A stretch of 39,137 nucleotides of DNA. Source: an uncultured Clostridium sp. (GTDB taxonomy: Bacteria; Bacillota; Clostridia; TANB77; CAG-508). The position numbers and the translations under genes are program-made. The notes below the pieces were generated by a model. That model ran no database searches, was not told the DNA's origin, and worked only from the letters and a program-made list of their open reading frames with translations. This document shows positions 1 through 8,780 of the stretch, in pieces. Position 1 is the first letter of the stretch. The number at the start of each line of letters is the position of its first letter. The stretch covers positions 1 through 39,137 of the forward strand of contig CANSMW010000016.1 in the NCBI GenBank assembly GCA_947648215.1. The letters are read 5' to 3'.

Positions 1-86
1 TACGAAATCCAATCTACACCAAAACCACAAACTACGGTCATTTTGGAAAAGACGATTTACCTTGGGAGAAGATTATAAAGATATAA
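1..86 (+). CDS. metK: S-adenosylmethionine synthetase, C-terminal end (partial)
   Basis: The reading frame beginning at base 3 enters the window already open and ends at TAA 84-86. Its last residues include YGHFGKDDLPWEK, which matches the conserved C-terminal tail of MetK (YGHFGR-DLPWE). MetK makes S-adenosylmethionine from ATP and methionine in the cytoplasm. Only about 27 residues are visible, so catalytic motifs cannot be checked. The following ABC gene begins 61 bases later with its own ribosome binding site. Confidence 0.85.
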   Translation, partial: RNPIYTKTTNYGHFGKDDLPWEKIIKI

Positions 87-147
87 AAGTATTCATATAT
101 GAGGAATGATATAATTTAAAACAGAATGGAAAACAAAGGAGAAATAA

Positions 148-1887
148 ATGAAGAGCGACAATAAAAGTAGCGATATTTTTAAAAGCGAATTAAAACGAAC
201 TTTTCCTCTTTATTTTTTGGGGATGATATTTCATGCAATTGTTATTTATATCTTGTATAAAATACCAAGCAGTATAGGAAATATACTAGATTTATTAATG
301 CAAGGTAATGTAAACAAAGATGTAATTATGTTGGAAGTATATCGATTGATATTTTATTCGGTTATTATGATTATTCCAAGAATTCTATATCGAACACTAT
401 TTTTTACAAGAGCAAGAATATCGGATACTTATTTAAGAAGTAAAGTAATTGAGCATTTGCAATGGGTAAAGCCAGAGTATTTTGATAAAGAAGAAAAAGG
501 TGTATTTTTGGCATATTTATCAAAAGAAATATTATCCATTAGGAAATTTTTAGGAAATGCTTTTTTTAATGTGGCAAGATTAATTGTAGCACCAATAATC
601 GGACTAATTGTGATTGGTAAAGACTTTAACATTGTACTAATGCTTAGCATTATCCCCATTATACCAGTTGCCGTTTATCGTTTATATACTTTAAATAAAA
701 AGCAAGCAGAAGTAATTGAAAATGAAAGAAAAGTGTATCTTAATTTATCAAAAACAATAGAGCAAAATACATCAGGATTTCATTTAATCAAATTATACAA
801 TGAACAAGAAAACCAAAGGAAGAAATTTGAGGTAGTCAATGAAGAAACTTACTTGTCCGATTATAATGTAGGAGATGTAATTAATAAAATAGACAATACA
901 GTCGATATGCTATATGCAGGATGTTATTGTATTGGTTTTATATTTGGGTTAATACTAATTCAAAAGGGAGTACTAACCTTAGGAGCTTTAACAGCATATA
1001 TTTCTTGTATTACACTTGCCATTTCGGAAGTGGTTAATTCCATTGAACCACTAATGAAGGGGTGTGCTTATTTTAAACAAGCAAGTAGAAGATATCGATA
1101 TTTCTTTGGGCTAGAGACTTATCGAAAAGAAGGAAAAAAATTAGAACAGATTGAAACAATCGAAATTAGAAACCTTTCTTATCGTTATGAAGAAAATGCA
1201 AACGATGTTCTAAAAAACATTAATATGGTAATTCATAAAGGGGAAAAGATTGGGATTGTAGGAAAAGTAGGAAGTGGAAAAACGACCCTAATGAATATTA
1301 TAGCAGGATTTTACGAAGTACCAAATCGTAAAGTATTCATTAATGGAACAGACATCAATGAATATTCTTGTGATTCGATTTTTAATAATATTGGTTATGC
1401 CATGCAGAAAAACATCATTACCGATGATACCATTAAGAATAATATTGATATTAGAGAAGAAAGTAGTACCGACGAGATTGAAAACATGATAAAAAGAGCG
1501 AACCTATATGAAGATATACAAAAAATGCAAGATGGCATAGAAACAACAATTGGAGAAAACGGGGTAAAAGTATCTGGTGGACAGAAACAAAGAATTCAAA
1601 TTGCAAGAAATTTACTAAACATAAGAAAATTAAATATATTTGATGATACCCTATCCGCCCTAGATGTACAAACAGAGAAACAAGTATTAGAGGAAATTAA
1701 AAAACAAGTAGGAGATAATATACTAATTGTTATTTCAAATAAAATTAGCATGATGGAACACTTAGATAGGGTGTATATGATAGTAGATGGGCAAATATTA
1801 GACGAAGGAACACATAAAGAATTATTAGAAAACAATCAATTATATCAGGAACTAAATGCCTACGAAAAGGTAGGTGATTTCGCATGA
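148..1887 (+). CDS. ABC exporter half-transporter, degenerate-site subunit
   Basis: A 579-residue half-transporter with an N-terminal membrane domain (about residues 20-310) and a C-terminal nucleotide-binding domain. Walker A is GKVGSGKTT (about 372-380) and the ABC signature VSGGQ (475-479) is canonical. The residue after the Walker B aspartate is Asp500 (IFDDTLSALD), where the catalytic Glu is expected, and the switch histidine is replaced by Asn531 (ISNKIS). These are the substitutions of the non-hydrolysing subunit in heterodimeric exporters such as TM287/288, BmrCD or LmrCD. AAAGGAG lies just before the ATG. The gene overlaps the next by ATGA, so the two are translationally coupled. The substrate is unknown and no peptide precursor or resistance gene is adjacent. 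Confidence 0.93.
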   Translation: MKSDNKSSDIFKSELKRTFPLYFLGMIFHAIVIYILYKIPSSIGNILDLLMQGNVNKDVIMLEVYRLIFYSVIMIIPRILYRTLFFTRARISDTYLRSKVIEHLQWVKPEYFDKEEKGVFLAYLSKEILSIRKFLGNAFFNVARLIVAPIIGLIVIGKDFNIVLMLSIIPIIPVAVYRLYTLNKKQAEVIENERKVYLNLSKTIEQNTSGFHLIKLYNEQENQRKKFEVVNEETYLSDYNVGDVINKIDNTVDMLYAGCYCIGFIFGLILIQKGVLTLGALTAYISCITLAISEVVNSIEPLMKGCAYFKQASRRYRYFFGLETYRKEGKKLEQIETIEIRNLSYRYEENANDVLKNINMVIHKGEKIGIVGKVGSGKTTLMNIIAGFYEVPNRKVFINGTDINEYSCDSIFNNIGYAMQKNIITDDTIKNNIDIREESSTDEIENMIKRANLYEDIQKMQDGIETTIGENGVKVSGGQKQRIQIARNLLNIRKLNIFDDTLSALDVQTEKQVLEEIKKQVGDNILIVISNKISMMEHLDRVYMIVDGQILDEGTHKELLENNQLYQELNAYEKVGDFA

Positions 1888-3503
1888 AAGCAATCATAAA
1901 ACGATATACAAAATCCATTGTAATAGTGGCAGGTATGTTAATGGTTTGCAATTTGTTATCAACCTTACATCCCAATGTTATGAAACAAGTGCTAGACATG
2001 GATTTTACAAGTAATCAAATAGAACAAAAAATTCTACAAGCAATTCTTGTTTATGTAAGTATTCATATTTTACTCGTTTTATTAAAAAACTGGCGAAATA
2101 TTTATATTAATAAAGTAATTTGCAACATGTTAAAAGACATTAGAAAAAAGGTATTTGACAAAGTATTGAATTTTAAAATGATAACATTTAACAAGTATAA
2201 TTCCTCCGAATTGTATACTAGATTAACCGATGATATTGATAACTTATTTGATTTATTTTTTGGTCTTTTATATATGGTAGTAAATAATGTGCTATATATT
2301 GTATTTATGATGGTAATGATGTTTATTGCGAATATCCATCTTGCCATAATTAGTACAATTGCGATTGGAATAATTGCTATGGTTGTATTAAAATCAGCTC
2401 AAATTCTAGGAAACTTGGACAATGAAGTATTAAAGAAAAGAGATAAGGAAAATAAACAGTTTTCCGAATTATATAATAAAAATAAACTAACGTATTTGTT
2501 CAAACTACAACATAAAAATATAGAACATACCAACGAGTTATTTGATGCAGAATTAAAATTGCGAAGAAGATATATCTTTGTACACCATTTTCCTTATTGG
2601 ATTTTAACCTTAATACAAGCCATTGCAATATATGTCATTTTATATTATGCATTAAATATCCAAACAGCAATATCATTGGGAAGCATATACTTAGTGTTGT
2701 TTTATACCAAAGAATGCAAAACACCATTAGAAGAAATATTTAATCAGTTAGAGGAATTGCAAACCTGTTTTAATTCTTATAAAAGAGTAAAAGCACTGTT
2801 AGAAGAAACCAAGGAAGAAGATATTGAAACAGGGGAATATGTAGAAGACTTAAATGGAGATATCGAATTTCAGAATGTATCGATGAGATATCAAAAGGAA
2901 TTAATTTTACAAAATATATCTTTTCACATTAAAAAAGGAACCAAAGTAACGATTGCAGGGCGAACCGGAGTAGGAAAAACGACTCTTACCAATGTATTAA
3001 TGAAATTGTATGATATTGAAAGTGGCAAAATTTTAATGAATCATCATGATATCGCCAAGGTTTCTACTAAATGTTTAAGAAGTAATATTTCTTATATTTC
3101 ACAAACACCATATATTTTTTCGGATACGGTTAGAAACAATATAACACTAGGAGATAGTAGTATAACCGATGAAAAAATTAATGATTTAATACAAGAAATA
3201 GGGGTAGAAGAAGTATTTAATAAACTAAAAGAAGGACTTGATACCAAAATAAAACTTTCCTATGGAGAATTGCAAATAATTGCATTTATAAGAGCAATTT
3301 TGCATAAGGCCAATATTTACATATTTGATGAGCCAACCTCAAACATGGATTTAAAAACAGAAAATATGATACAAAATATCATAAACCAAATTGCGAAAAC
3401 CAGTACCGTAATTATTATAGCCCATAGAAAGTCCACCCTTGAAAATTCGGATAAAATTATCTATTTAAAAGAAGGAAAGATTGATATGATAGTGAATAAG
3501 TAA
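1884..3503 (+). CDS. ABC exporter half-transporter, catalytic-Glu subunit
   Basis: A 539-residue partner of the preceding gene: membrane domain about 10-290, then an ATPase domain with Walker A GRTGVGKTT (359-367), Walker B IFDEPTS with catalytic Glu483, and switch His514 in IIAHRKS. Its signature is LSYGE (458-462) instead of LSGGQ. The defects complement those of subunit 1. One composite ATP site pairs a good Walker B/His (this protein) with a good signature (subunit 1); the other site is degenerate on both faces. The start ATG overlaps the upstream stop (ATGA). Drug or lipid export is plausible, but the substrate cannot be read from sequence. Confidence 0.93.
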   Translation: MKAIIKRYTKSIVIVAGMLMVCNLLSTLHPNVMKQVLDMDFTSNQIEQKILQAILVYVSIHILLVLLKNWRNIYINKVICNMLKDIRKKVFDKVLNFKMITFNKYNSSELYTRLTDDIDNLFDLFFGLLYMVVNNVLYIVFMMVMMFIANIHLAIISTIAIGIIAMVVLKSAQILGNLDNEVLKKRDKENKQFSELYNKNKLTYLFKLQHKNIEHTNELFDAELKLRRRYIFVHHFPYWILTLIQAIAIYVILYYALNIQTAISLGSIYLVLFYTKECKTPLEEIFNQLEELQTCFNSYKRVKALLEETKEEDIETGEYVEDLNGDIEFQNVSMRYQKELILQNISFHIKKGTKVTIAGRTGVGKTTLTNVLMKLYDIESGKILMNHHDIAKVSTKCLRSNISYISQTPYIFSDTVRNNITLGDSSITDEKINDLIQEIGVEEVFNKLKEGLDTKIKLSYGELQIIAFIRAILHKANIYIFDEPTSNMDLKTENMIQNIINQIAKTSTVIIIAHRKSTLENSDKIIYLKEGKIDMIVNK

Positions 3504-3586
3504 AAAATGACAAACCTTGTTATCTTTTATTTTATGGAAAATTATGAAACCGTTTATTATACGAAAATTGATAATACCAATCAAAA

Positions 3587-3613
3587 AGGATTGCAAGGGT
3601 ATGCAATCCTTTT
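3587..3613 (+). terminator. Rho-independent terminator after the ABC exporter pair
   Basis: The arms AAAGGATTGCA and TGCAATCCTTT form an 11-bp perfect stem with a short AGGGTA loop, ending in T-rich sequence. It separates the heterodimeric exporter from the next ABC operon. The rest of 3504-3714 shows no convincing gene. Confidence 0.65.
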
Positions 3614-3714
3614 ATGTATATTTTTAAATAATAAAATTTTCGAAAAGCTATATACAAATTTAAGAATAAGTGGTATTTTTAAAAGTAGAAGTTTGAAGAT
3701 AGGGGGAAATAAGA

Positions 3715-4654
3715 GTGGAAAATGTAATTGAAGTGAAGAACTTGGTAAAGGAGTATAAAGGTGTAAAAGCAATTGATGATTTGTCTTTTGAAGTAAAAGA
3801 GGGCGAGATACTTGGATTACTTCGGACCAAATGGAAGTGGAAAATCCACAACAATCAATTGTATGTTGTCTTTGCTAAATTTTAGTAAAGGAAGTATTAC
3901 GATATTTGGTAAAGAAATGAAGCCAAATGCATATGACATTAAAAGAAAATTGGGTGTAGTTTTTCAGGATGTGGCTGTGTTTGAAGAACTAACGGTGTAC
4001 GAAAACATCGACTATTTTTGTGGATTATACATCAAAGATAAAACCACAAGAAAACAATATATTGAAGATGCCATTCAATTAGTAGGACTAGAGGAATTTC
4101 GAAAATTTTATCCAAAACAGTTATCGGGAGGGCTATTAAGACGATTAAACATTGCTTGTGGTATTGCCCATAAACCGAAAATGATTTTCTTAGATGAACC
4201 AACGGTTGCAGTAGACCCGCAAAGTAGAAACAACATATTAGATGGTATTCAAAAATTACGAAAAGAAGGAGCTACTATTTTATATACGACTCACTATATG
4301 GAGGAAGTAGAAATTATTTGTGATAGAGTCATTATTTTAGATAAAGGAAAAGTATTAGCAAGTGGAACCACCGATGAATTAAAAGAATTAGCAAAAATAG
4401 AAGAAAAAGTAACTATGGAAGTAAATGCATTAGAAGAAAAATACTTAGAACAAATAAAAAGGATAGAAACGGTAGAAAAGGTAACTTATCAGGATAATGT
4501 ATTACGAGTTACCTATAAAAAAGGCAAAAACAACTTGGTAGAACTAATTGATTATTTGAAAAAAGAGAATATTAGGTATGATAAAATTTTCTCCGAGAGA
4601 CCAACCTTAAATGATGTATTTTTAGAATTAACAGGAAAGGAGCTTCGAGACTAA
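3715..4654 (+). CDS. ABC-2 type exporter ATPase with +1 frameshift at CGG
   Basis: The gene starts at GTG 3715, eight bases after AGGGGG. The first 36 codons give a normal ABC N-terminus (VIEVKNLVKEYKGVKAID...GEILGLL), then the frame meets CGG at 3823. Read on, it would lose Walker A and stop near 3882. Skipping C3823 gives GPNGSGKST and continues to TAA 4652-4654, a 312-residue protein. Signature LSGGLLRR (about 136), Walker B FLDEPT with Glu161 and a switch histidine in YTTHYMEE are intact, as in DrrA/NodI-like ATPases. A spurious short start at TTG 3812 lacks the first beta strands. The stop overlaps the next ATG by one base. Either this is recoded translation or a fresh mutation; the same arrangement in two other genes favours recoding. 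Confidence 0.85.
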
Positions 4655-5835
4655 TGTTTATTCATAATTTTAAATATGCCTTAAAAGCTCTTTTTCGAGA
4701 TAAAATGCTAATATTTTGGACATTTGCCTTTCCCATTATATTAGGTACCTTTTTCAATATGGCGTTTTCCAATATTGAAAATAGTGAAAAACTAGAAATT
4801 ATCAATATTGCCATTGTTGAAAATGACGAATTTCAAAACAATACCATATGGAAGGAAACCTTTAAAACCTTAAGCGATGAGGAAAACGAAGATAGATTGT
4901 TTTCTACCAAGTATGTAACGAAGGAAGAAGCAAAACAATTATTGCAAGACGGTGAAATAGTAGGATATATGGTATTAGAAGAACAAACTCCAAACCTTGT
5001 ATTTATGACGAGTGGAATTAATCAGACCATTTTTAAGCAAGTAACCGAAGAAATTACACAAAATAGTAAAATGATAGAAGAACTAGCCAAAAAAGAAATT
5101 GAAAAAGAAATGCTTTTCGGAAATTTCAATATCGATTATGAACAGATTTACAAAAACGTAACGAAAACCTTCCAAGAAGAAAATGCCAATATTCAAAACA
5201 TATCTAGGAGCAATTTAAGTTATACTATGATTGAATTTTATACCTTAATTGCCATGACGTGCTTGTATGGTGGAATTCTTGGCATGGTAGCCATTAATCA
5301 AAATTTAGCAAACATGTCAAGCAAGGGAAAACGAGTAAGTGTAGCACCAACGTCAAAAGGAAAAGTAGTTCTTAGCAGTATGCTTGCAGGCTATCTTGCA
5401 CAGTTGATTGGCTTAAGTTTGTTATTTGTGTATACCATATTTGTACTAAAAGTAGACTATGGAACCAATTTACCACTGATTATTTTACTAGGAGGAGTAG
5501 GAAGTTTTACTGGATTATCCATGGGGCTTGCTATTGGTGCAGTTTTAAAAGCAGGAGAAAATGTAAAAACAGGAATAATCATATCGGTTACGATGTTAGG
5601 GTGCTTTTTTTCGGGAATGATGGGAATTACCATGAAATATATGATTGATAAAAACGTTCCAATCATTAATAAAATAAATCCAGCCAGTATGATTACCGAT
5701 GGGTTTTATTCCTTATATTATTACGATACCTTAGACCGATATTTTGTAAATATCGCAAGCTTAATCGTGTTTTCAGTAATTGCCATTTTTATTTCTTATC
5801 TTTGTTTAAGGAGGCAGAAATATGACAGTATTTAA
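4654..5835 (+). CDS. ABC-2 type permease
   Basis: A 393-residue membrane subunit of the ABC-2 class: one N-terminal transmembrane helix (about residues 20-40), a large extracytoplasmic segment to about residue 190, then five or six helices closing with a charged tail. This is the DrrB/YhgE-like layout that pairs with the upstream ATPase. Its start overlaps the ATPase stop by one base and its own 3' end overlaps the next permease by 14 bases, so the three genes form one coupled operon. The substrate is unknown. Confidence 0.88.
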   Translation: MFIHNFKYALKALFRDKMLIFWTFAFPIILGTFFNMAFSNIENSEKLEIINIAIVENDEFQNNTIWKETFKTLSDEENEDRLFSTKYVTKEEAKQLLQDGEIVGYMVLEEQTPNLVFMTSGINQTIFKQVTEEITQNSKMIEELAKKEIEKEMLFGNFNIDYEQIYKNVTKTFQEENANIQNISRSNLSYTMIEFYTLIAMTCLYGGILGMVAINQNLANMSSKGKRVSVAPTSKGKVVLSSMLAGYLAQLIGLSLLFVYTIFVLKVDYGTNLPLIILLGGVGSFTGLSMGLAIGAVLKAGENVKTGIIISVTMLGCFFSGMMGITMKYMIDKNVPIINKINPASMITDGFYSLYYYDTLDRYFVNIASLIVFSVIAIFISYLCLRRQKYDSI

Positions 5836-6970
5836 AGCATTTTTAAAAGTATTAAATAAATGTAAAGTGCCAATTATCCTATATACTGTGTTGTTAATTG
5901 GTTTTGGTGGATTTAATATGCAAACCAGCGACAATAGTACAAACTTTGTTGCTAGTAAGCCAGACATTTACATCATAAACGAAGACAAAGAAGAAGGAAT
6001 TACAAAAAATTTAGTAGATTACATGAAGAACAATACGAATGTACTTGAAGTGCCAAGTACAGAGGAAGCCATTGATGATGCACTATTTTACCGAGAGGTA
6101 AATTACATTATCTATATTCCCAATCATTATAGGGAAGAATTCCTAAAAGGAAACAACCCAGAAATTAAAATAAAAAGTACAGGAGATTATCAAGCAAGTT
6201 TAGCAGATATGCTATTAGAAAGATATAGCAAAGTAGCCAATTCTTATCAAAAGATAATCACGAGTGAAGAAGAATTAATCGGAAAAGTAAACGAAACCTT
6301 AGACAAGCAAACACAAGTAGAAATTACTTCAAAACTAGACACAGACCAATTACAAAAAGCGTCGTTTTACTACAATTTTACCAATTACAGCATACTTGCT
6401 GGATGTGTATATGTCATTTGCTTAATACTATCTAGTTTTCACGAAGAAAAAATTGCAAAACGAACCATTATTAGTAGTATGAGTTATCACTCACATAACC
6501 GAAAACTACTAGTATCCAACAGTTTATTTGCATTTTTCTTATGGGGAATGTATGTACTACTAAGTTTTCCATTAGTAGGTAACATCATGTTTACTATGCA
6601 TGGACTAGTCTATATTATCAATTCCTTCCTATTTACCATATGTGCCCTTACTATTGCCTTTTTAATTGGAAACTTAGTAAGCAACAAAAATGCAGTAAAC
6701 GGAATCGTAAACGTAGTAGCCCTTGGCTCAAGCTTCCTTTGTGGAGCTTTTGTACCAATGGAATGGCTACCAGATACTGTACTAAAAATAGCCCATATTT
6801 TACCATCGTATTACTACATAAAAAGCAATGAATTGTTAAGAGAAATAGAAACAGTTAATCTTGAAGCCTTGCATGAGATTATCATCAACATGGGAATAAT
6901 CGTAGCATTTGCCATCGGATTTACCATTATTGCTAATATAGTAGCAAGGAAGAAAAGAAAAATTGGATAG
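5822..6970 (+). CDS. ABC-2 type permease, second subunit
   Basis: A 382-residue ABC-2 permease with the same topology as its neighbour: N-terminal helix (about 15-32), soluble loop, then a cluster of helices from about residue 190 ending in a basic KKRK tail. The ATG lies 14 bases inside the end of the upstream permease, after AAGGAGG. Together with the ATPase at 3715 it would make a transporter with two different membrane halves. The next sequence downstream is the promoter of the type III antitoxin array. Confidence 0.88.
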   Translation: MTVFKAFLKVLNKCKVPIILYTVLLIGFGGFNMQTSDNSTNFVASKPDIYIINEDKEEGITKNLVDYMKNNTNVLEVPSTEEAIDDALFYREVNYIIYIPNHYREEFLKGNNPEIKIKSTGDYQASLADMLLERYSKVANSYQKIITSEEELIGKVNETLDKQTQVEITSKLDTDQLQKASFYYNFTNYSILAGCVYVICLILSSFHEEKIAKRTIISSMSYHSHNRKLLVSNSLFAFFLWGMYVLLSFPLVGNIMFTMHGLVYIINSFLFTICALTIAFLIGNLVSNKNAVNGIVNVVALGSSFLCGAFVPMEWLPDTVLKIAHILPSYYYIKSNELLREIETVNLEALHEIIINMGIIVAFAIGFTIIANIVARKKRKIG

Positions 6971-6998
6971 GGTTTTGTAAAAAAATATTGCAATTTTA

Positions 6999-7028
6999 TT
7001 GACATAAGGTATAGAAAAATAGTATAAT
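6999..7028 (+). promoter_or_regulatory. Strong promoter of the ToxI-like repeat RNA
   Basis: TTGACA (6999-7004) and TATAAT (7023-7028) are both perfect consensus boxes, with 18 bases between them. Transcription would start near 7035, about 25 bases before the tandem repeats. This is the promoter-repeats-toxin order of type III toxin-antitoxin loci. Confidence 0.8.
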
Positions 7029-7059
7029 TAATATACTAATAAAGAATAGCTATTTAATA

Positions 7060-7160
7060 ATTCGAGTGTTTCGCGACTCATTAAAAATGGCGAACGATAT
7101 ATTCGAGTTTTTCACAACTCATTAAAAATGTGAACAATATATCCGAGTAAAGGCTAGCTC
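7060..7160 (+). ncRNA. ToxI-like antitoxin RNA, about 2.5 tandem repeats
   Basis: Two consecutive repeats, 7060-7100 (41 bases) and 7101-7140 (40 bases), share ATTCGAGT, an ACTCATTAAAAATG core and a GAAC-ATAT end. A partial third copy starts at 7141 (ATCCGAGT). Each unit can fold GAGT with ACTC (GAG with CTC in the third). Tandem pseudoknot-forming repeats of this size, behind a strong promoter and ahead of a ToxN-type gene, are the defining arrangement of type III antitoxin RNAs (ToxI/AntiQ/CptI). The identification rests on structure plus the neighbouring toxin remnant. Confidence 0.72.
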
Positions 7161-7175
7161 AAAATAAATAGCCTG
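7152..7175 (+). terminator. Weak hairpin between antitoxin repeats and toxin gene
   Basis: AGGCTA and TAGCCT form a 6-bp perfect stem around a 12-base loop. Type III loci usually carry a leaky terminator here, which sets the antitoxin:toxin ratio. There is no proper T-run, so this is tentative. Confidence 0.35.
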
Positions 7176-7192
7176 TATTAATTAAAGGGGGG

Positions 7193-7597
7193 GTAAAATT
7201 ATATTTTATCCTCCTTAACTACTTTGCGCCAGTATCTTCATATAATAAAAAGGCACATACAGTTTTTCTAATTAAAGATAAAGATAAAAAAACGAGAGAA
7301 ATGAGACCAATATCTTCATTAAGATTTTTTTTTATGTTTCCTTGTCCAATAGAGTATTTAAATCAAAAAGATTTTTCAAAAGAGGATAAAAAATACCAAG
7401 TATTATTAAGAAAAGAATTACATTATTGTAATCGTAATAGAGAAAAGATAAAAAAACAAGCAAATGAAGTGTATAATTTAGGTCTAAAAGAAGAAAAAAG
7501 AAAAAAATTTAATATTTGTGACTTTAAAAAGTTAGAAGAAAAATGCTTAGAATATGTACAAAGGGAAAGAATTAGTAGAAACAGAAACAATGACTAA
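7193..7597 (+). pseudogene. ToxN/AbiQ-like endoribonuclease, 5'-deleted remnant
   Basis: An open frame after a G-rich ribosome-binding-like run at 7187-7193 begins VKLYFI, which looks like a ToxN start, but the first codon is GTA. It then jumps to LLNYFAPVSS, as if about 40 codons were lost. The rest follows the ToxN/AbiQ plan: F(A)P(V)SS, a KDK...R segment, PCPIEYL, YQVLLRKELHYCNRNREKIKKQA, and the closing motif CDFKKLEEKCLEY near residue 120. ToxN cleaves RNA and is held by the ToxI pseudoknots. With no start codon and an N-terminal deletion it is probably inactive. The only ATG in frame (7301) would give 98 residues. The C-terminus runs into unrelated residues at the RhuM junction. Confidence 0.68.
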
Positions 7598-7720
7598 ATT
7601 CGGAAATTCCGAATTTGCTGATAAACCAACTAATTATTATAATTTGGATATGATTATATCTGTAGGATATCGTGTTAAATCACAAAATGGTATTTTATTC
7701 AGACAATGGGCAAATAAAAT
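7566..7720 (+). pseudogene. RhuM-family fragment (first)
   Basis: In the frame that overlaps the ToxN tail, residues NYYNLDMIISVGYRVKSQNG...FRQWANKILK match the centre of the RhuM virulence family (typical core YNLD(M/V)IISVGYRVKS...FR-WA-KVLK). The N-terminal half and everything after KILK are missing. The frame runs straight into the ribosome binding site of the methyltransferase gene. It is a deletion scar, not a functional gene. Confidence 0.7.
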
Positions 7721-7746
7721 ATTAAAAGTAATAGGGGGAACACAAA

Positions 7747-8286
7747 ATGACTTATCAATATAGGTATCAAACTCCAGAAAACTTTTCAAACATGATTATG
7801 AATAGTGATGGAGAATTCTTAACAGGTTTATGGTTTGAAGATTCAAGAGATTCTTCTAAACACATAATAGACTGTGAAGAAAAAGACTTAGCAATATTTA
7901 GCAAAACAAGCAAATGGCTAGATATTTATTTTAGTGGTAAAAATGCTAATTTTATACCAAAATATAAAATAAAAAATCTAACACCTTTTAGGCAAGAAGT
8001 TATGGATATAATGAATTCCATTGAATATGGAAACATTGTAACATATAATGATATAGCAAAAATAATTGCTAAAAAAAGAGGCTTGAAAAGAATGTCATCA
8101 CAAGCAGTTGGAGGAGCAGTTGGGTGGAATCCTATTTGTATTATCATTCCTTGCCATAGAGTAGTGGGAACAAACGGAAGTCTAACAGGATATGGTGGCG
8201 GAATAAAAAATAAAGTAGAATTATTAAAACTAGAAGGAAATGATATGAGTAAATATTTTGTTCCAAAGAGAGGCACTGCCTTATGA
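7747..8286 (+). CDS. ogt: Methylated-DNA-protein-cysteine methyltransferase
   Basis: A 179-residue suicidal DNA repair protein that moves the alkyl group from O6-alkylguanine to its own cysteine. The C-terminal catalytic domain (about 78-170) has TPFRQEVMDIMNSIEYGNIVTYNDIA, the DNA-binding wing residues, then PCHRVVG with acceptor Cys136, and the closing YGGG motif. Length fits single-domain Ogt/AdaB proteins. AGGGGG precedes the ATG. The gene is intact although both flanks are decayed (ToxN/RhuM upstream, broken HEPN downstream). The symbol follows family usage; no ada regulator is present. Confidence 0.92.
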   Translation: MTYQYRYQTPENFSNMIMNSDGEFLTGLWFEDSRDSSKHIIDCEEKDLAIFSKTSKWLDIYFSGKNANFIPKYKIKNLTPFRQEVMDIMNSIEYGNIVTYNDIAKIIAKKRGLKRMSSQAVGGAVGWNPICIIIPCHRVVGTNGSLTGYGGGIKNKVELLKLEGNDMSKYFVPKRGTAL

Positions 8287-8369
8287 CAAGGTGTAGGTGG
8301 TGTAATTTAAAAAATGCTTTATGTATAAGAATAACTAGAACGAGAAAATACAATTTTATAGTTTTTTCA

Positions 8370-8398
8370 TATACATTTTTTAAGAACAATGTTATAAT
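8370..8398 (+). promoter_or_regulatory. Promoter of the MNT/HEPN pair
   Basis: TATAAT at 8393-8398 with a weaker TATACA at 8370-8375, 17 bases apart, lies just ahead of the MNT gene. Confidence 0.5.
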
Positions 8399-8429
8399 AT
8401 ATTATGAATTTGAGAGGAGAGTGTAAAGC

Positions 8430-8780
8430 ATGAAAACAATACCTAGTAATATAGAACAAGTAATTGAAGAATTTACAATAGAAATAAAAAAGCTTCTTAG
8501 AAATCATCTAAAACAGATAATTTTGTATGGCTCTTATGCAAGAGGCGATTTTAATGAAAATTCTGATATCGATATTATGATTTTAATTGATAAGAAAGAT
8601 AGAGAATTAGAAAATTATTATGACAAAGTAATTGAAATTGCTTATAATATAGAAAGTAATAACGATTTTAAAATACACTTATCTCCATTAGTTAAAAACA
8701 TTGATAAATTTAATTATTGGTTAGACACCATACCTTTTTATATGAATGTTGAAAAGGAAGGAGTGTCATTAAATGGATAA
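8430..8780 (+). CDS. MNT-type minimal nucleotidyltransferase, antitoxin of a HEPN pair
   Basis: A 116-residue protein of the polymerase-beta-like minimal nucleotidyltransferase family. It has the active-site pattern GSYARGDFNENSDIDIMIL (from about residue 34), with the two aspartates of the DxD motif. In type VII toxin-antitoxin systems such proteins neutralise a HEPN RNase, in studied cases by AMP transfer to it. GGAGAG precedes ATG 8430. The 3' end overlaps the HEPN gene by 8 bases, the usual coupled order. It looks intact, unlike its partner. Substrate and activity are inferred from family and context. Confidence 0.85.
   Translation: MKTIPSNIEQVIEEFTIEIKKLLRNHLKQIILYGSYARGDFNENSDIDIMILIDKKDRELENYYDKVIEIAYNIESNNDFKIHLSPLVKNIDKFNYWLDTIPFYMNVEKEGVSLNG

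Noticed and set aside
3507..3731. 74-residue open frame between the two ABC operons
   Set aside because: It spans a terminator hairpin and the next gene's ribosome binding site, has no ribosome binding site of its own, and its composition is low-complexity.
3812..4654. Independent short ATPase starting at TTG 3812
   Set aside because: It would lack the first beta strands, while a good GTG start with a ribosome binding site and matching N-terminal sequence lies at 3715 in the other frame.
7060..7160. Tandem repeats resembling a small CRISPR array
   Set aside because: The copies are contiguous with no spacers, and a promoter and ToxN-like gene flank them. A type III antitoxin explains them better.
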